Origin: Gaeumannomyces sp. JS-464
Taxonomy: Eukaryota > Ascomycota > Sordariomycetes > Magnaporthales > Magnaporthaceae
Reading direction: 5' to 3'
DNA: 64,000 nucleotides
Assembly (NCBI GenBank): GCA_002197995.1
Contig: NGZR01000003.1
Span: 992,001 to 1,056,000 of the forward strand
Under the pieces are notes generated by a model. That model had not been told where the DNA came from. It did no database searches and saw nothing but the letters and a program-made list of their open reading frames with translations. A program made the translations under genes and the position numbers. Of the stretch, positions 23,601 to 34,300 are shown piece by piece (the stretch's first letter is position 1; every line of letters starts with the position of its first letter).

Positions 23601-24081
23601 GCTGCCGTGGGATACATGCTGATGGCGGCGGCGGCCCCCTCCATCAAGCAACAGCGAGGACCACTCCAATCAAGTTGGAGTACACCACCACAACCGGTGT
23701 CAAGTCAGAACTTTCCTGGATTAGACCCTTGCTAGAGCATGTCTGCGAGAGGCGATTTGCCGACTGAGCAAATAGCATCTGTCCAACGCTCATCACGCGC
23801 CCACGTAGCATCCGTGATGCTTGCATTAGAGATGGTGTGCAGGGTGCGGGGAGGGCGAGAGTCATTACTGGCAGGCCTGCGGACAGAGCCGCACTAGCTA
23901 CGCCCGGCGGAAGTGGGTGAAAGTCTTCGAGTATAGAGTGATAGGCCCGGACGGGACGGGCCTAGTGGATTTGACTGCCGCTCGAGCCGACCCTATTTCT
24001 GCTCGCATTGTCTCCTGCTTTGTTCAGCTCGGCGCTTTCGAGTACGCACTCGGAGACAAGGTGCCCAACACAGTCAGTTGA
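20665..24081 (+). CDS. Zn2Cys6-type transcription regulator, central part possibly damaged
   Basis: Multi-exon gene. Readable exons are 20665-21981, 22077-22227, 22327-22688, 22808-22846, 22918-23169 and 23270-23477, then a last exon ending at TGA 24079-24081. The first 430 residues are Pro/Ser-rich and disordered. The cysteine cluster spans intron 1: ACFTCKLQKGPC, then RPACKTCRERQ, then a later Cys in LVVLCYR. This matches fungal Zn2Cys6-like regulators with wide spacing. Helical segments follow (EVQCRLFHKVDTDRVDKN, LDLQIDTVIIRWMC, KDLFKKIRDKDKQHFLDIFL, ECVACEQREFVKEYE). Intron 2 (22228-22326) appears to start GC. Around 22847-22917 the frame shifts and hits TAG; either a 71-nt GTGTGG..CTAG intron removes this, or the gene is damaged. 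The end, KWVKVFEYRVIGPDGTG, lies 42 nt before the next gene. The last junction is unresolved. Confidence 0.7.
22777..22798 (+). repeat. T22 homopolymer forming an intron polypyrimidine tract
   Basis: Uninterrupted run of 22 T inside the third intron of the regulator, directly before acceptor GCCTCACAG. Confidence 0.9.
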
Positions 24082-24123
24082 AAACCTCCTCGACTCGGTA
24101 GAGCCCTCTTCATCACGAACATC

Positions 24124-25755
24124 ATGCCGGCTGCAGCAGCAACCGCGACTGCCACGCCTGAGCCGCGCTACTACGTGTCAGCTCGCGAGACGGACCAGTT
24201 TCTGTCCCGCCTGTCAGCATGGAAACCCGGCCCGACGACGCCCGATGAGCTTGGCCGGAGCGGCTTCCCGTCCTTGCTTAGATTCCCGCTGGTGTGGAAA
24301 GGCACCGAAGTATCGGCTCGGGAGGGCGAGTGGCTGGTTGTCCTTTCTGATCAAGACATTAGGAGCATTGAAAGTGGCCTTGCTCACTTCCGTGGTACGT
24401 AAAAAGACGGAGATGAGCTCTTGTGATGTGGCGTTCTAGCTGACGAGCCGGCCGAGTACGGCATGGCCAACACGACAACCAGCCTTGAACCTCGATCCGC
24501 CCTCGATCTCGCCTGAGACCTTCCCGCTGCCTACCGAGCTCAGGGCCCGCCTGGATGGGATCTCGGCGACTTGTTACGACGGCATCGGGTTCACGGTTCT
24601 CAGGGGCTTGGACCCCGAGAAGTACTCCGAGGACGACAACGCGCTGATGTTCATGGGTATCTCGGCTAATGTCGCCCCTGTTCGAGCCTTTCAGGATCGG
24701 AAGAGAACTCAAGTCCTATGTTAGTGCTCCTGTGCTCAGATGGTCACACGAATTAATGAAACCACCCCCTTTTCTTCTCTCTCGCTCTCTTCTTTTCTTC
24801 GTTTTGATAACTACTTACAATTAATACAAGGCCACGTCGTCAACGCTGCGGTCAAAATGGAGAAGGAGAAGGTTACGTCGCCGGGGTTTACAGACGGTGC
24901 AATGGCAAGTGAAATCCCAAAGGCTATCCCGTTGTCAAAAGTACGAGGTTATGGTTCCTGACAAGATTCTCGACATTGACGCAGAGCTTCCACAACGACG
25001 AGGGAGAGATACTTGCCCTCTACGTCAGAGACGGGGCTGAGACGGGCGGGAGAACTCAGATCGCGAGCGGGTGGCACATCTACAACGTCCTCGCCGGCAA
25101 GCGCCCAGACATCATCAAGAAGCTCGCCGAGAATTGGGTTCTTGACTCGTAGGTTTTTTCTACTTGTTGACTTTATAGACCGGAGTGCAGAGAGGATGAG
25201 AAGAAGCGAATCGACAGGAAGAGGAAGGAAGGAGGTTCCAGCTGACCACAAGCCGCCGCTAGATTCCAGGACTACTCCCAGTACCCGCCCACGCCGGCGC
25301 CCTGCATCCATACCAAGGATGGCAAGGTCATGTTCACCTTCTCGCGGTACCCGCTGACGGGGTTCGGGCCGAACCGGAAGCGCAACAAGGCGCTGCCGCC
25401 CGTGAGCGAGGCGCAGCTGGAGGCGCTGAACGCGGTCGAGGTGCTCGCCCGGCAGGACGCGTTCGCGCTGCCGACGCGCAAGGGCGACGTGGTGTACATG
25501 AACAACCTGGCGCTGCTCCACGGCCGGGAGCGGTTCACGGAGAAGCAGCTGGAGCAGAAGGACAGGGCGTTTACGCAGCGCCACCTCCTCAAGCTCTGCC
25601 TCCGGGACCCGGCCAGATCCTGGGCGGCGCCGGCGTCGCTGATGCCGGTCTGGGAGAGGATCTACGGCAGCAACCGGGCCGACGGGTCGCGCGAGGAGCA
25701 CTGCTGTCTCCAGTACGCTCCGGGACAGGAGTCCCTGTGGGCTCGCAACGGCTGA
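24124..25755 (+). CDS. TauD/TfdA-type Fe(II)/2-oxoglutarate dioxygenase
   Basis: Five exons, 24124-24394, 24483-24719, 24831-24904, 24985-25148 and 25263-25755, phases consistent, 412 residues. These enzymes use Fe(II), O2 and 2-oxoglutarate to hydroxylate small substrates such as taurine or trimethyl-lysine; the fungal branch is mostly uncharacterised. The iron ligands are visible: H-x-D in SFHNDEGEIL at about residue 196, and the distal His in NNLALLHGRERF. The 2-oxoglutarate arginine is likely in QRHLLKLCLRDP. Other marks are GISATCYDGIGFTVLRGLD, AETGGRTQIASGWHIYN and MFTFSRYPLTGFG. The third intron (24905-24984, 80 nt) has donor ATG|GCAAGT, giving family-like spacing TDGAM-SFHND. A 44-nt GTACGA..GCAG intron would also keep frame but adds 12 odd residues. 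It starts 42 nt after the regulator's stop codon. Confidence 0.88.
24905..24984 (+). other. Probable GC-AG intron in the TauD-type gene
   Basis: 80-nt intron, donor ATG|GCAAGT, acceptor ACGCAG|AGC, phase 0. The alternative GT intron from 24941 would be only 44 nt. Confidence 0.6.
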
Positions 25756-26937
25756 GTGATGATGGTCTCCGTGTGTGCTCTGGACGAGCCTCGTTATTTT
25801 GCCATTTGTATGCTTCGTTTGATTTGCTTTCCGTTTGTTTCTCTTTTTTCTTTCTCTGTCCTCCACTCTTTTACGATTGCCTGTTTTCTTCTCCTACTGC
25901 CTCCAACCATGTCATTCTTTGCTGGACCTCCGGTGTGTCCTGCCCAATTGGCTCTATCCTGATGGACGTATGCTACATTTTCCATTGAATCAAACACGCC
26001 GGCCAAGCCGGTCATGACTTATGTTCGAAAAGCCAACAGACAGATCGGGATGTTGGGATGTTATGCTTTGCTGTTCCGCAGGCGTAGCCCTCGCGAGATT
26101 CGAGGTCGATTGAGGGCCAGCAGCTGGGGTTATTATGGACCCAAACGAACGCAGTTCCAAATGGAATGAGGTAGCGAGCCCCTATCACGGCTGCTCTTGC
26201 CCTCTGTGCGCATCCTCCACAAGACATGGGTCCGCACTCGGGGAACTGAGCTAGCTCGCGCGTTTCCCAAAGACGGCAATGATGATGGAGATGCAAAACC
26301 GAGAATGGGAAAAAAAAAAAGAGAAAAGGAGCAGACGGGCTAGCTTGGAGCTTGTTTTGCCGGGATAGGCCAAGCGGGGCTTTAGCGGGTGCCAGGGGCA
26401 GAGCTGAATCCCTGGCGTGGCTTGGCCTCTGTCGCGGATGGGTTTTTTTTTTTTGTTTCGTCCGCGCGGCTGCGTGTTGTGAGAAACGGAAAAGGTGTGT
26501 GAGCTGAAGTGAAATTGACAGCTTGCCAGGCCGGCACATGCAGGCTAGACTAACGACGTGCAATCAATTGGATTGCGAGTTGCGCACACGCCAATAAACA
26601 ACCCTCCCGGCCACAAGATTAAAACCCCAGCCGCCGGTCATCCGCCTGCCTGTCTCCATCCCCTCGTTCACCAGGGCGTCAATCCGCTGAGCAATTGAGT
26701 ATTCTGATTCTGTGATTGGGCACCGTGCTGGCGCGTCCATGATTGAGCGGCAACTGCCCACATAGGCTGGATCGGATTGACGGAGAACATTGGGGGTTGA
26801 GAGTAGAAAGAGGCAGAGAGTTGGCGCGAGAGACAGGCGGAGACTGAGAGCGACAGCAAGGGTGACACATCATTATACCCCTTCCGCACACACCACCCAA
26901 CGCCACGCACATCACCGGCAACGCAAACGCCTCCGCC
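25756..26937. other. Intergenic between dioxygenase and ferric-reductase genes
   Basis: No gene-like frame. T-rich sequence at 25,800-25,900 fits a 3' UTR. A and T homopolymers occur at 26,311-26,321 and 26,443-26,452. The last 100 nt are the probable leader of the flavocytochrome gene. Confidence 0.5.
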
Positions 26938-28981
26938 ATGGCCTGGCCCTACCGCTTCGTGGACCTCGACGCCGACGCCAAGGCGCTGCGCCGCCAGGCC
27001 CTGGACCGCTACGCGCTCTACTCGCAGCTGTCGGTCCTGCTGCCCGTCGCCGCCGTGCTGGCCCGCCGTGTCGCCAGGAGGGCCTTCCTCAAGTCCTCTC
27101 CGGGCGGCAGCGGCGGGCCGGGCTACTTCTCGCCCGTCGCCTCCTCGTCCGACTACGCGGCCGTGCCGGACTCGCCCCAGCTCAAGTCCCGCCGCAGCAC
27201 CGGCTGGGGCTCCCTGGCCGCCGCCCTGCGCGCCGCCGTCTGGTGGCTCGGCGGCGACGTCTACCTCCTCGGCGAGCACCGCGGCGAGCGGGACGTGTGG
27301 ATCTTTGGCGGCGCCTGGGCCGCGTGGCTGCTGCTGCTCTGCTTCCTGGGCACGGGTGATGGTGAGTTCTCTCTCTCTCTGCTCCTGGACTACATAGCCC
27401 GGCTCGGGACAGTAGCAACATGTCCGATCTGTCTGTCTTGTGGGCGGCCATGCTGACTGGACCCGACGTCGAAAAAAAGACTATCTACACGTGACGAAGC
27501 GGTTCGGCATCGTCGCGGCGGCGCAGCTGCCCATCCAGTATCTGCTGTCGCTCAAGTATCTGAATCCGTTCGCCTACGTATTTCGCACCTCGCACGAGGA
27601 GGTGAACCGCTGGCATAGGGCGCTGGGGCGTATTGTTTACATGCTCCTGCTTTTGCATGTCGTCTTTTACATCAACTACCTCGCGCAGGTCGGCGTCCTG
27701 GCCCGCCGTATCTTCGCCCCTATCGTGTTTGCCGGCGTCGTTTCGTGGGTGGGCATGAACCTCCTAATCACCACGGCGCTGCCCGCCGTTCGCCGCTTTT
27801 CGTACCGCATTTTTTTCGTTACCCATCTGCTCGTATCCTTTGCGATACCGGTGCTCATCTTCTTCCACGCCCCGCCGGTCCGCATCTCCATGGCCATCGC
27901 GTTGGTCTCGCTGCTGGGCGACATCACGGTGCGCAGGCTCACGACCATGACGGGTCGGGCCGTCATGGAGGCGATCCCGGGGACGGACCTGGTCAAGGTG
28001 ACGGTGGCGATCCCGCCGGGCCGCTCCAACGCGTTCCGCCAGCACCCGGGTTCGCACGTCTACGTCTCCATCCCCGAGGCCGCGCGCCCGGACCTGACGT
28101 CGACGTCGAGCCTGATGTACGAGTTCCTCTTCAGCCCCTTCACCGTCGCCGACGTCGACGACGCCACGGGCGACCTGACCCTCGTCGCCCGCCGGAGGAG
28201 CGGCCCCATGACGGCGGCGCTGGCCCGCTTCGCCAAGCACTCGGCCTCGGCCGCGTCGGCGCTGGGCTCGTCCTCGTCGGCGCCGCCGACCCCGCGCACC
28301 GCGGTGGCGGCGGCCGCCGCGGCGAGCAGGCAGGCCAACTACGACGAGACCCGCATCCCGCTCTTCGTCGAGGGGCCCTACGGCGCGGCCAGGCACTTCC
28401 CCAACCTGGCTGGGCCGGGCTTTGACCGGGTTCTGCTCGTGGCGGGCGGTGTGGGCGCCACTTTTGCGGTGCCGCTGTACAGGGCCATCCGGCACGACAA
28501 CCCCTCTGCCAAGGTTGAGCTCGTGTGGGCGCTCCGGGGTGCCGGGGACGCCACGTGGGCTGTCCAGCAGCAGCAACAGCAGCAACAGCTGCGGGACGAG
28601 GACGAAGACGACGAGAACAAGAGCCCAGTCTCGCTACTGGCCGACGAGAACGTGCACCTCTTCCTGACGGGCCCGTTGATGGGCGACAGCGCTGCCGGGG
28701 GAGCCAGCGGCTCGAGCCTGGCGGTGCCTGACAGCGGCGGCGACGGCACGGAGCTCAACGCGCTGTACCGGCGGGGCGGGCGGCTCACGGCGCAGCACAA
28801 CCGGCGGAGGCCGGACCTGCGGCGGCTTGTCGACGACTTCTTCAGGCACGGGTCCGAGGAGCGCGTGGCCGTGCTCGTGTGCGGGCCGGACGAGATGGTG
28901 CGCGAGACGAGGCGGTGCGTCGGGTCCTGGGTCGCGCGCGGGCGGGAGGTCTGGTGGCACAATGAGTCGTTTGGGTGGTGA
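26938..28981 (+). CDS. Ferric-reductase-like transmembrane flavocytochrome (FRE/NOX superfamily)
   Basis: Two exons, 26938-27361 and 27480-28981 (donor GTGAGT, acceptor AAAAAG), 641 residues. These membrane enzymes pass electrons from NADPH through FAD and two hemes to external ferric iron or a similar acceptor. Two heme-ligand pairs with perfect H-x13-H spacing are visible, in WHRALGRIVYMLLLLHVV and THLLVSFAIPVLIFFHAP. The FAD motif is QHPGSHVYVSIP with YEFLFSPFTV. The NADPH-binding motifs are EGPYGAARHFP, VLLVAGGVGATFAVPLY and the C-terminal VLVCGPDEM. The N-terminus has an extra helical stretch (YSQLSVLLPVAAVLA) and a disordered loop. Two low-complexity insertions interrupt the FAD/NAD part: an Ala/Ser-rich one near residues 395-435 and a poly-Gln plus acidic one near 507-530. 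The signature helix order supports a cell-surface or organelle metalloreductase. Confidence 0.9.
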
Positions 28982-29424
28982 GACGGATAGGGGATTTCTG
29001 ATCGCTGTATGAAACTGGCTTCCTTTTCTGGCACTTGTCTTTTTGGCCAACGCATATCTAGATGCGTAGCACATATATATGATCAGCGCTGATATAGAGA
29101 TGGTATAGATGGGTGTATATGACGATGTGCAGACGAATTATTGGTTACTATCGAAGCCGCTCATGTCTCCTCTGCATCTCTGCTGTTTGCTTGTCTTGGC
29201 AGTACGATGCGCTGCGGCGGGGATACTTACGTAGTGAAAACCAAGCCCCTCCCGCATGCTTTTGTGCTTGTCAAGCTTGGTGGGGATGTCGTCTTGTGTC
29301 GCTTGCGAAGATTCGACAACCTACCACACACGCCATCCCTCGCTCATTTATATCCCGACGATCTATAATCCCCATAGCCAACACAACATACAAAAAACAA
29401 AACAAAAAAAAAAAAAAAAAAAAT
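28982..29424. other. Intergenic with poly(A) stretch before RidA
   Basis: AT-rich 3' flank of the flavocytochrome gene, followed by the RidA promoter. It ends in A-rich sequence with an A20 run at 29404-29423, one base before the RidA start codon. Confidence 0.7.
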
Positions 29425-29916
29425 ATGGCCCCCGCCGAGCGCGTGCACACGGACAAGGCGCCCAAGCCGCTGCCGCAGTTCTCGCAGGCGGTCCGGCACA
29501 ACGGCATGGTCTACTGCTCGGGCGGCGTCGGCGTCGACCCGGCCACGGGCCAGCTGGTCCCGGGGACCGTCAAGGACCGGACGCGGCAGGTGCTCCGGAA
29601 CCTGGGCGCCGTGCTCGAGGCCGCGGGCAGCGGGCTGCGCAGCGTCGTCAAGGTCAACGCCTTCATCACGACCATGGACGACTTTGCGGCCATGAACGAG
29701 GCGTACGACGAGGTCTTTGCGTTTGAGCCCAAGCCTGTGAGTTTTTTTTTGGTGTGACGTGATGAAAACAGGGAAAACTGGGTTGGATGTGTTGTGTTGA
29801 CCTGTCCCGTATCTGCGAAGTGCCGGACCTGCGTTGCGGTTCATCAGCTGCCCTTCCACACCGACGTCGAGATCGAGTGCATCGCTTTCGTGGACAAGGC
29901 CGAGGCCAAGCTGTAA
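29425..29916 (+). CDS. RidA/YjgF/UK114-family imine deaminase
   Basis: Two exons, 29425-29736 and 29821-29916, phase 0, 135 residues, the usual RidA length. RidA proteins hydrolyse reactive enamine/imine intermediates made by PLP enzymes. The family fold is clear: LPQFSQAVRHNGMVYCSGGV (substrate pocket), VGVDPATGQLVPG, TRQVLRNLGAVLEAAGSGL, VVKVNAFITTMDDFAAMNEAY, then across the intron PCRTCVAVHQLP and VEIECIAFV. The Arg in CRTCVAV is the conserved carboxylate-binding arginine. The usual C-terminal Glu region is present in DVEIECIAF. The intron has donor GTGAGT and acceptor GCGAAG. A cytosolic or mitochondrial location cannot be told; there is no obvious presequence. A20T directly precedes the ATG. 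Confidence 0.93.
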
Positions 29917-30411
29917 AGAAAAGAAATCCAGGGGCTTATTGATTGGCATTCGCGAAACGTATGCGATGTATATTCGATTTTAGTTGATCACACAATGCAG
30001 CTCAAGAACTCTTTCGTGATAAAGCCTACCGGGGCACCAGCAGCGACGCCCCTCCCCCACACTTCTCTTCGGAGTGTTGGCGACTGTGGCGCCATTGCAG
30101 CAACACACTCACCGGCTTCAGGCCTCGGCGGCCGAAACCGGCGGCCACCGAACCAGGCGACCAGGCACTTCCGACGAAGCGGCAGCCTACCTCGGCCAGC
30201 ACAGCCCTCTCGATTGGACGAGAGGGAGCTCGTGCGGGGTCGAGAGAGGAGGTAAGGTCGGTTGCCCCCGTTGGATTGATGCGTTGGGCAACAACGACAG
30301 CCCGCTCTCTGCCCGTATATTGAGACCTCCGCCCATTCCCGCGTTTTTGGCGGGCGCAATTCTCCTTTCCCACACGACGGAGCCTGTGTCATTGCAAAAC
30401 AGCTGGCGCTC
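29917..30411. other. Intergenic before the BTB gene
   Basis: Nothing gene-like seen. A GC-rich stretch at 30,110-30,240 carries only chance frames. Confidence 0.5.
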
Positions 30412-31308
30412 ATGTTGAACAGGAGGAGGCCCCCAGGCCCACCGCCACCCCCGCCCGGAGCAAAGCCAGATGCTGGCGGTTCCATGGAGAATTCCACAAA
30501 GGAGCTTCTCGGGGCGCTCAAAGGGTAAAGCAAGAGGGCCGCACGCCCCCCTTAAACCTCGCCTGACAGCGCTAATGGGCGTTGTTGCACTCTTCCCCCA
30601 GGCTATACACCAGCGGCGACTATTCCGACTTGACCCTGTCTTGCGGCGGAAAGGACTACCACATACACAGATCGATCGTGTGTCCGAGATCCGACTTTTT
30701 CGCCGCAGCGTGCCGTGGTGACTTCAAAGTTAGCAATCCCCTCCCAAGCGACTTTTCTCCCCGACAGCTAGCGGGGCTTCTAGCAGGAGATTTGATTAGC
30801 TGACCCGTTTCGTTTCGTGCTTTCTCCGCATAGGAGGCTCGTGGGGAAAATCAGTCTTCCGGAGGATGACGCTCAGATCGTGGATTTGATGGTATACTAC
30901 TTTTACCATCTGGAATATGACGTTTCCCGATTGAAGACGGACAAGGATTCGGAGCTTAGGCAAGGTTGGGAGCTTCCTATCCATGTGCGGGTTTACGCCA
31001 TCGCGGAGAAGTACGGGGTTGGCGACTTGAAGGACCTTGCCAAACGGAACTTCAAGACTGCGGCCGGCGTCTACTGGAACCAGAGCAACTTCATCGAGGC
31101 TGCACGGGAGGCCTACAACTCTACCGTTGAAGCCGACAGGCCCTTGAGGGATGTGGTTGTGGCAACTTTTTATGATCATCCCACCCTATTGGACATGGAA
31201 GAGACCCAGGGGCTCTTAAAAGAGGTGCCCATGCTGATATATGACCTTCTCATGCTGGTGCACCGAGCTCGAGGCTTTGGGGGATGGGGATGGGGTGCAC
31301 CGGGATGA
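30412..31308 (+). CDS. BTB/POZ-domain protein, frame-disrupted
   Basis: Exons 30412-30524, 30602-30728 and about 30834-31308. BTB domains make dimers and often link substrates to cullin-3 ligases. After a Pro-rich start (RRRPPGPPPPPPG) the BTB fold begins at LYTSGDYSDLTLSCGGKDYH, followed by HRSIVCPRSDFFAAACRGDF. Exon 3 carries ISLPEDDAQIVDLMVYYFYH, AIAEKYGVGDLKDLAKRNF and the short helical BACK-like tail. Between the acceptor at 30833 and ISLPEDD the frame must change by one base: with the G4 run at 30843-30846 read as G3, the frame is restored as EARGKISLPEDD. No alternative splice site repairs it without losing conserved residues. Either a base-call error in the G run or a recent mutation explains this. 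Similar fungal BTB proteins are very common and of unknown targets. Confidence 0.75.
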
Positions 31309-31382
31309 AACTTACGAGCCGCATCTTGATAGAGATCCCCCATGAGCAAGTCATATATCCCAACTATGTACCTTTGGTCTAC

Positions 31383-34300
31383 CTAGTCAATGACAAGCTC
31401 AGGGATGTGTGGTTCGGGTTCCATATAGGCCTCGTAAATACACCGCCAGCAGATACGATGTTTCCCCACAATCAGGATGGTGTGGCCCTGAGACTGCTGG
31501 ATGCGGATCGACGCCGCAGCCAGCCGGGCCGCCCAGTTCCCGTGCGCCCGGAAGACGCCGGTGCAGGGCGGGGGGTCCAGCAGCTCGGCCCACGTGTCCA
31601 GCGACACGACGTTGTCGAGCTGGGCCTCGACGGCCGCGGAATCGGGCAGCTTCTCAGGATCGCCGTCGCCGTTGTCGCCGCACGCGCACGGCTCGATGAA
31701 CAGGTGCGGCTGCTCCCTCTCGAGCCCGAGGACGTCAATGTCCGCCACCCACTTGCCGTTGTCCTGGACCGAGACGATAGACTCGATCAGGAACACCTCC
31801 TGGTCGATCTCCCCAGTCGCATGGCCTTCGGGCAGCGGCGTGCTCCACTGGGAAAAGGACAGGTGCAGAGACGTCCCCTGGAACTTGTCGGCGGTCAGCC
31901 CGTCGTAGGCCCGGTGCTGGACAGCGAAGATGTCGTCCCCCTGTGCCGATATCATGGGCTCCGAGGGCGAGACCATCAGGACCATACCCGGTGGCCAATG
32001 TTGCCAATCAAGTGCCGAATGTGCAGCGCCGAGGGCGTGTCGCCGGGGTCGGACAGGAGAATGCCGGCGACGAAGATGGAATCCTCGTGGCATAGTGCCA
32101 CAACCTCCTCCAGGTACTCCGGATCGAGGTTAAAGTGGCCCGACTCAAACATGGCAATGCAGGAGAATGTCGACGCTCTCGTCATCGCCTTTACGTAGTC
32201 GTCGACCGGTGTGTCTATTACCTTGAAGACGGCGTTTTCCGCGCTGATACTTGTGTCCAGGGCCGTCTTCATTACCGTTGGCAGCCACTTCGCCTGAGAC
32301 AGCGCTCGCTCTACGATGCGAGGAGACACATTAGCGGCAGGCAGGTCCTGGTATACCAGGCTTGCAAGCTCCAAGGCTCGCAGGGACATGAGCCACGACG
32401 GGTGCAGGCGACATTCCGCAGTCATAATGAGGAAGCACTCGGAAGCACTTCTATATATGCCGGTGCCAGCTCTTTGGGTGTCTCCGATCTTGTCCCCAGA
32501 GTCGCCCTCGAGCGCTGGGACAGGTGAGTGGCCTCGAGGGCGTATGGTGGAATGCTTCATGTTTTGGTTACTTCGCTACACCTCGAAGAGTGTTTAGGTC
32601 AGTAACGTATTCTGAGAAGTCATCAGCACTGGTGGTTGGGCTCAAGGGATAACTGACACCAAAAAATCCCATCAGGTACCCGGAAACATTGCCAGGAGCA
32701 GATTTGCTTCGCAGCCATGATAAGGCCAGCTCGGGCGTCCGGACCTCTTCAGCGGCCGACTGGAATGCTTTATCGGGGGTGTGGCTCTGCTGCTTGTATA
32801 AATCTGTCCGCACCCACATGTACATTTCGAAATCAGCTGTCGGGCGGCGTAGCCCCAGCCGCGTGAACCCAACCGAAACCTGGGGTGGCTGAACCTTCAA
32901 GCATCGACGGCGCTTATTGGCTGAGGTAGGCTCACCATGGAGCTCAGCCTCGCTCGCCAACTGATAGAGCCTCTCGGTGCCGTTTACCTCATAGGATTGC
33001 GGCGGTAGTTCAGAGAAGAGTGTAGGCGCGCCGGTCCAGGTCACTTGTGCCTTGTTGGACAATCCTTCGGCTTTCGTTATGTCCCAGTCTGTTGGAATGG
33101 TCTCGGCGTCCTCGTTTTTCTTCGTTAATGCGGCTCGCCTGGCTTGGATATAGTCCCTGAGCCGTTTGTTCAGTCGGAACGGCTCCTCCTTGCAGTAGAT
33201 CCACCGTCTGTGCCTCGGGGGCCGCCTAGCATCATGCCCCTCGTGGCTAATACCTAGATTGATAGTGGCCGGTTTGACTGTTGCCCATTCAGTTATTTCA
33301 ACTCCTTCCACCAGCCACTTTCGACATGTAACGGCGTCTTTAGCACCGAGACTGAGTTTGCCCGCGAGCTGTCTGAAATACTCGAGCGAAACATCCTCTT
33401 CTGCCTGCTCCTCGAGGGCACGCATGACCAGCGGGTTGGCCAGGCCAAAATAGGGGAGAAGAGGGGGCTCGCTCTGGCCCAGGAAATTGCGGCCCCGCCT
33501 CATTCCGTACTGCAGGAGCAAGGTGGCAGACTCCTCAGATTCGGCGACCGCGGCGGCGGCAACATCGCATAGCTTCACGAGCCAGGAGAGCTGGGTGGAG
33601 GTGTCGGGATTGAACGCTTTGCCTGTCGAAGAGCGCAGGATCCGGCCCAGCTCCGCAAACCAGGCCAGCGAAGACTGCAAGCTCACGTACGAGACGTTCC
33701 AGGCCGAGAAGATGGATCCCATCGCTACAAGCCATAGTTCAGATAGACGAAGGCGCTTATAGCCTTCCCCACGGCTGCGCACCGACACTGGGGGACCGTA
33801 GTACTTGAGGTGAGACAAGGCCAGCGACCAGCGAGTATAGTCGTCGGGCGCTGACCCGCGGTACTCGATATTGAGGCTCAGGACGCCCAGTGGCGGAAAG
33901 AGGGGATCCTTGAGTGACACTTCAGTCGCCCTCTCCTGGAAAACGAGGAGGTTAGGGTAGAGGTGCCAAGAGGAGATGGCATGAAGGATGGCGCGGTCCT
34001 GGGCGCTTTGCGGGTGCGCCAGTAGTAGCTTTTCGAGCACTTCCATCGCCCGGACCCAGACCGGGCCGACACGATCCAGCGTGGACCCGCCGCTGGAGGG
34101 AATGGGAGCTTGATGTTGTCGACGATGAGCGCGAATTGCGTGTGCTGCAGCATCATGGACTGATCTGCTCTGCGGAGCCAGGCGCGGGCGCTGGCGTCCC
34201 AGCGTGCGAGGCTATCCCTGGTCACCTCGGCGTTTGCGGCGGCAACAGATAGGGGATTGAGGATGCGCGAGCCATCTTGCTGCGCCTCCTTTATACGCTC

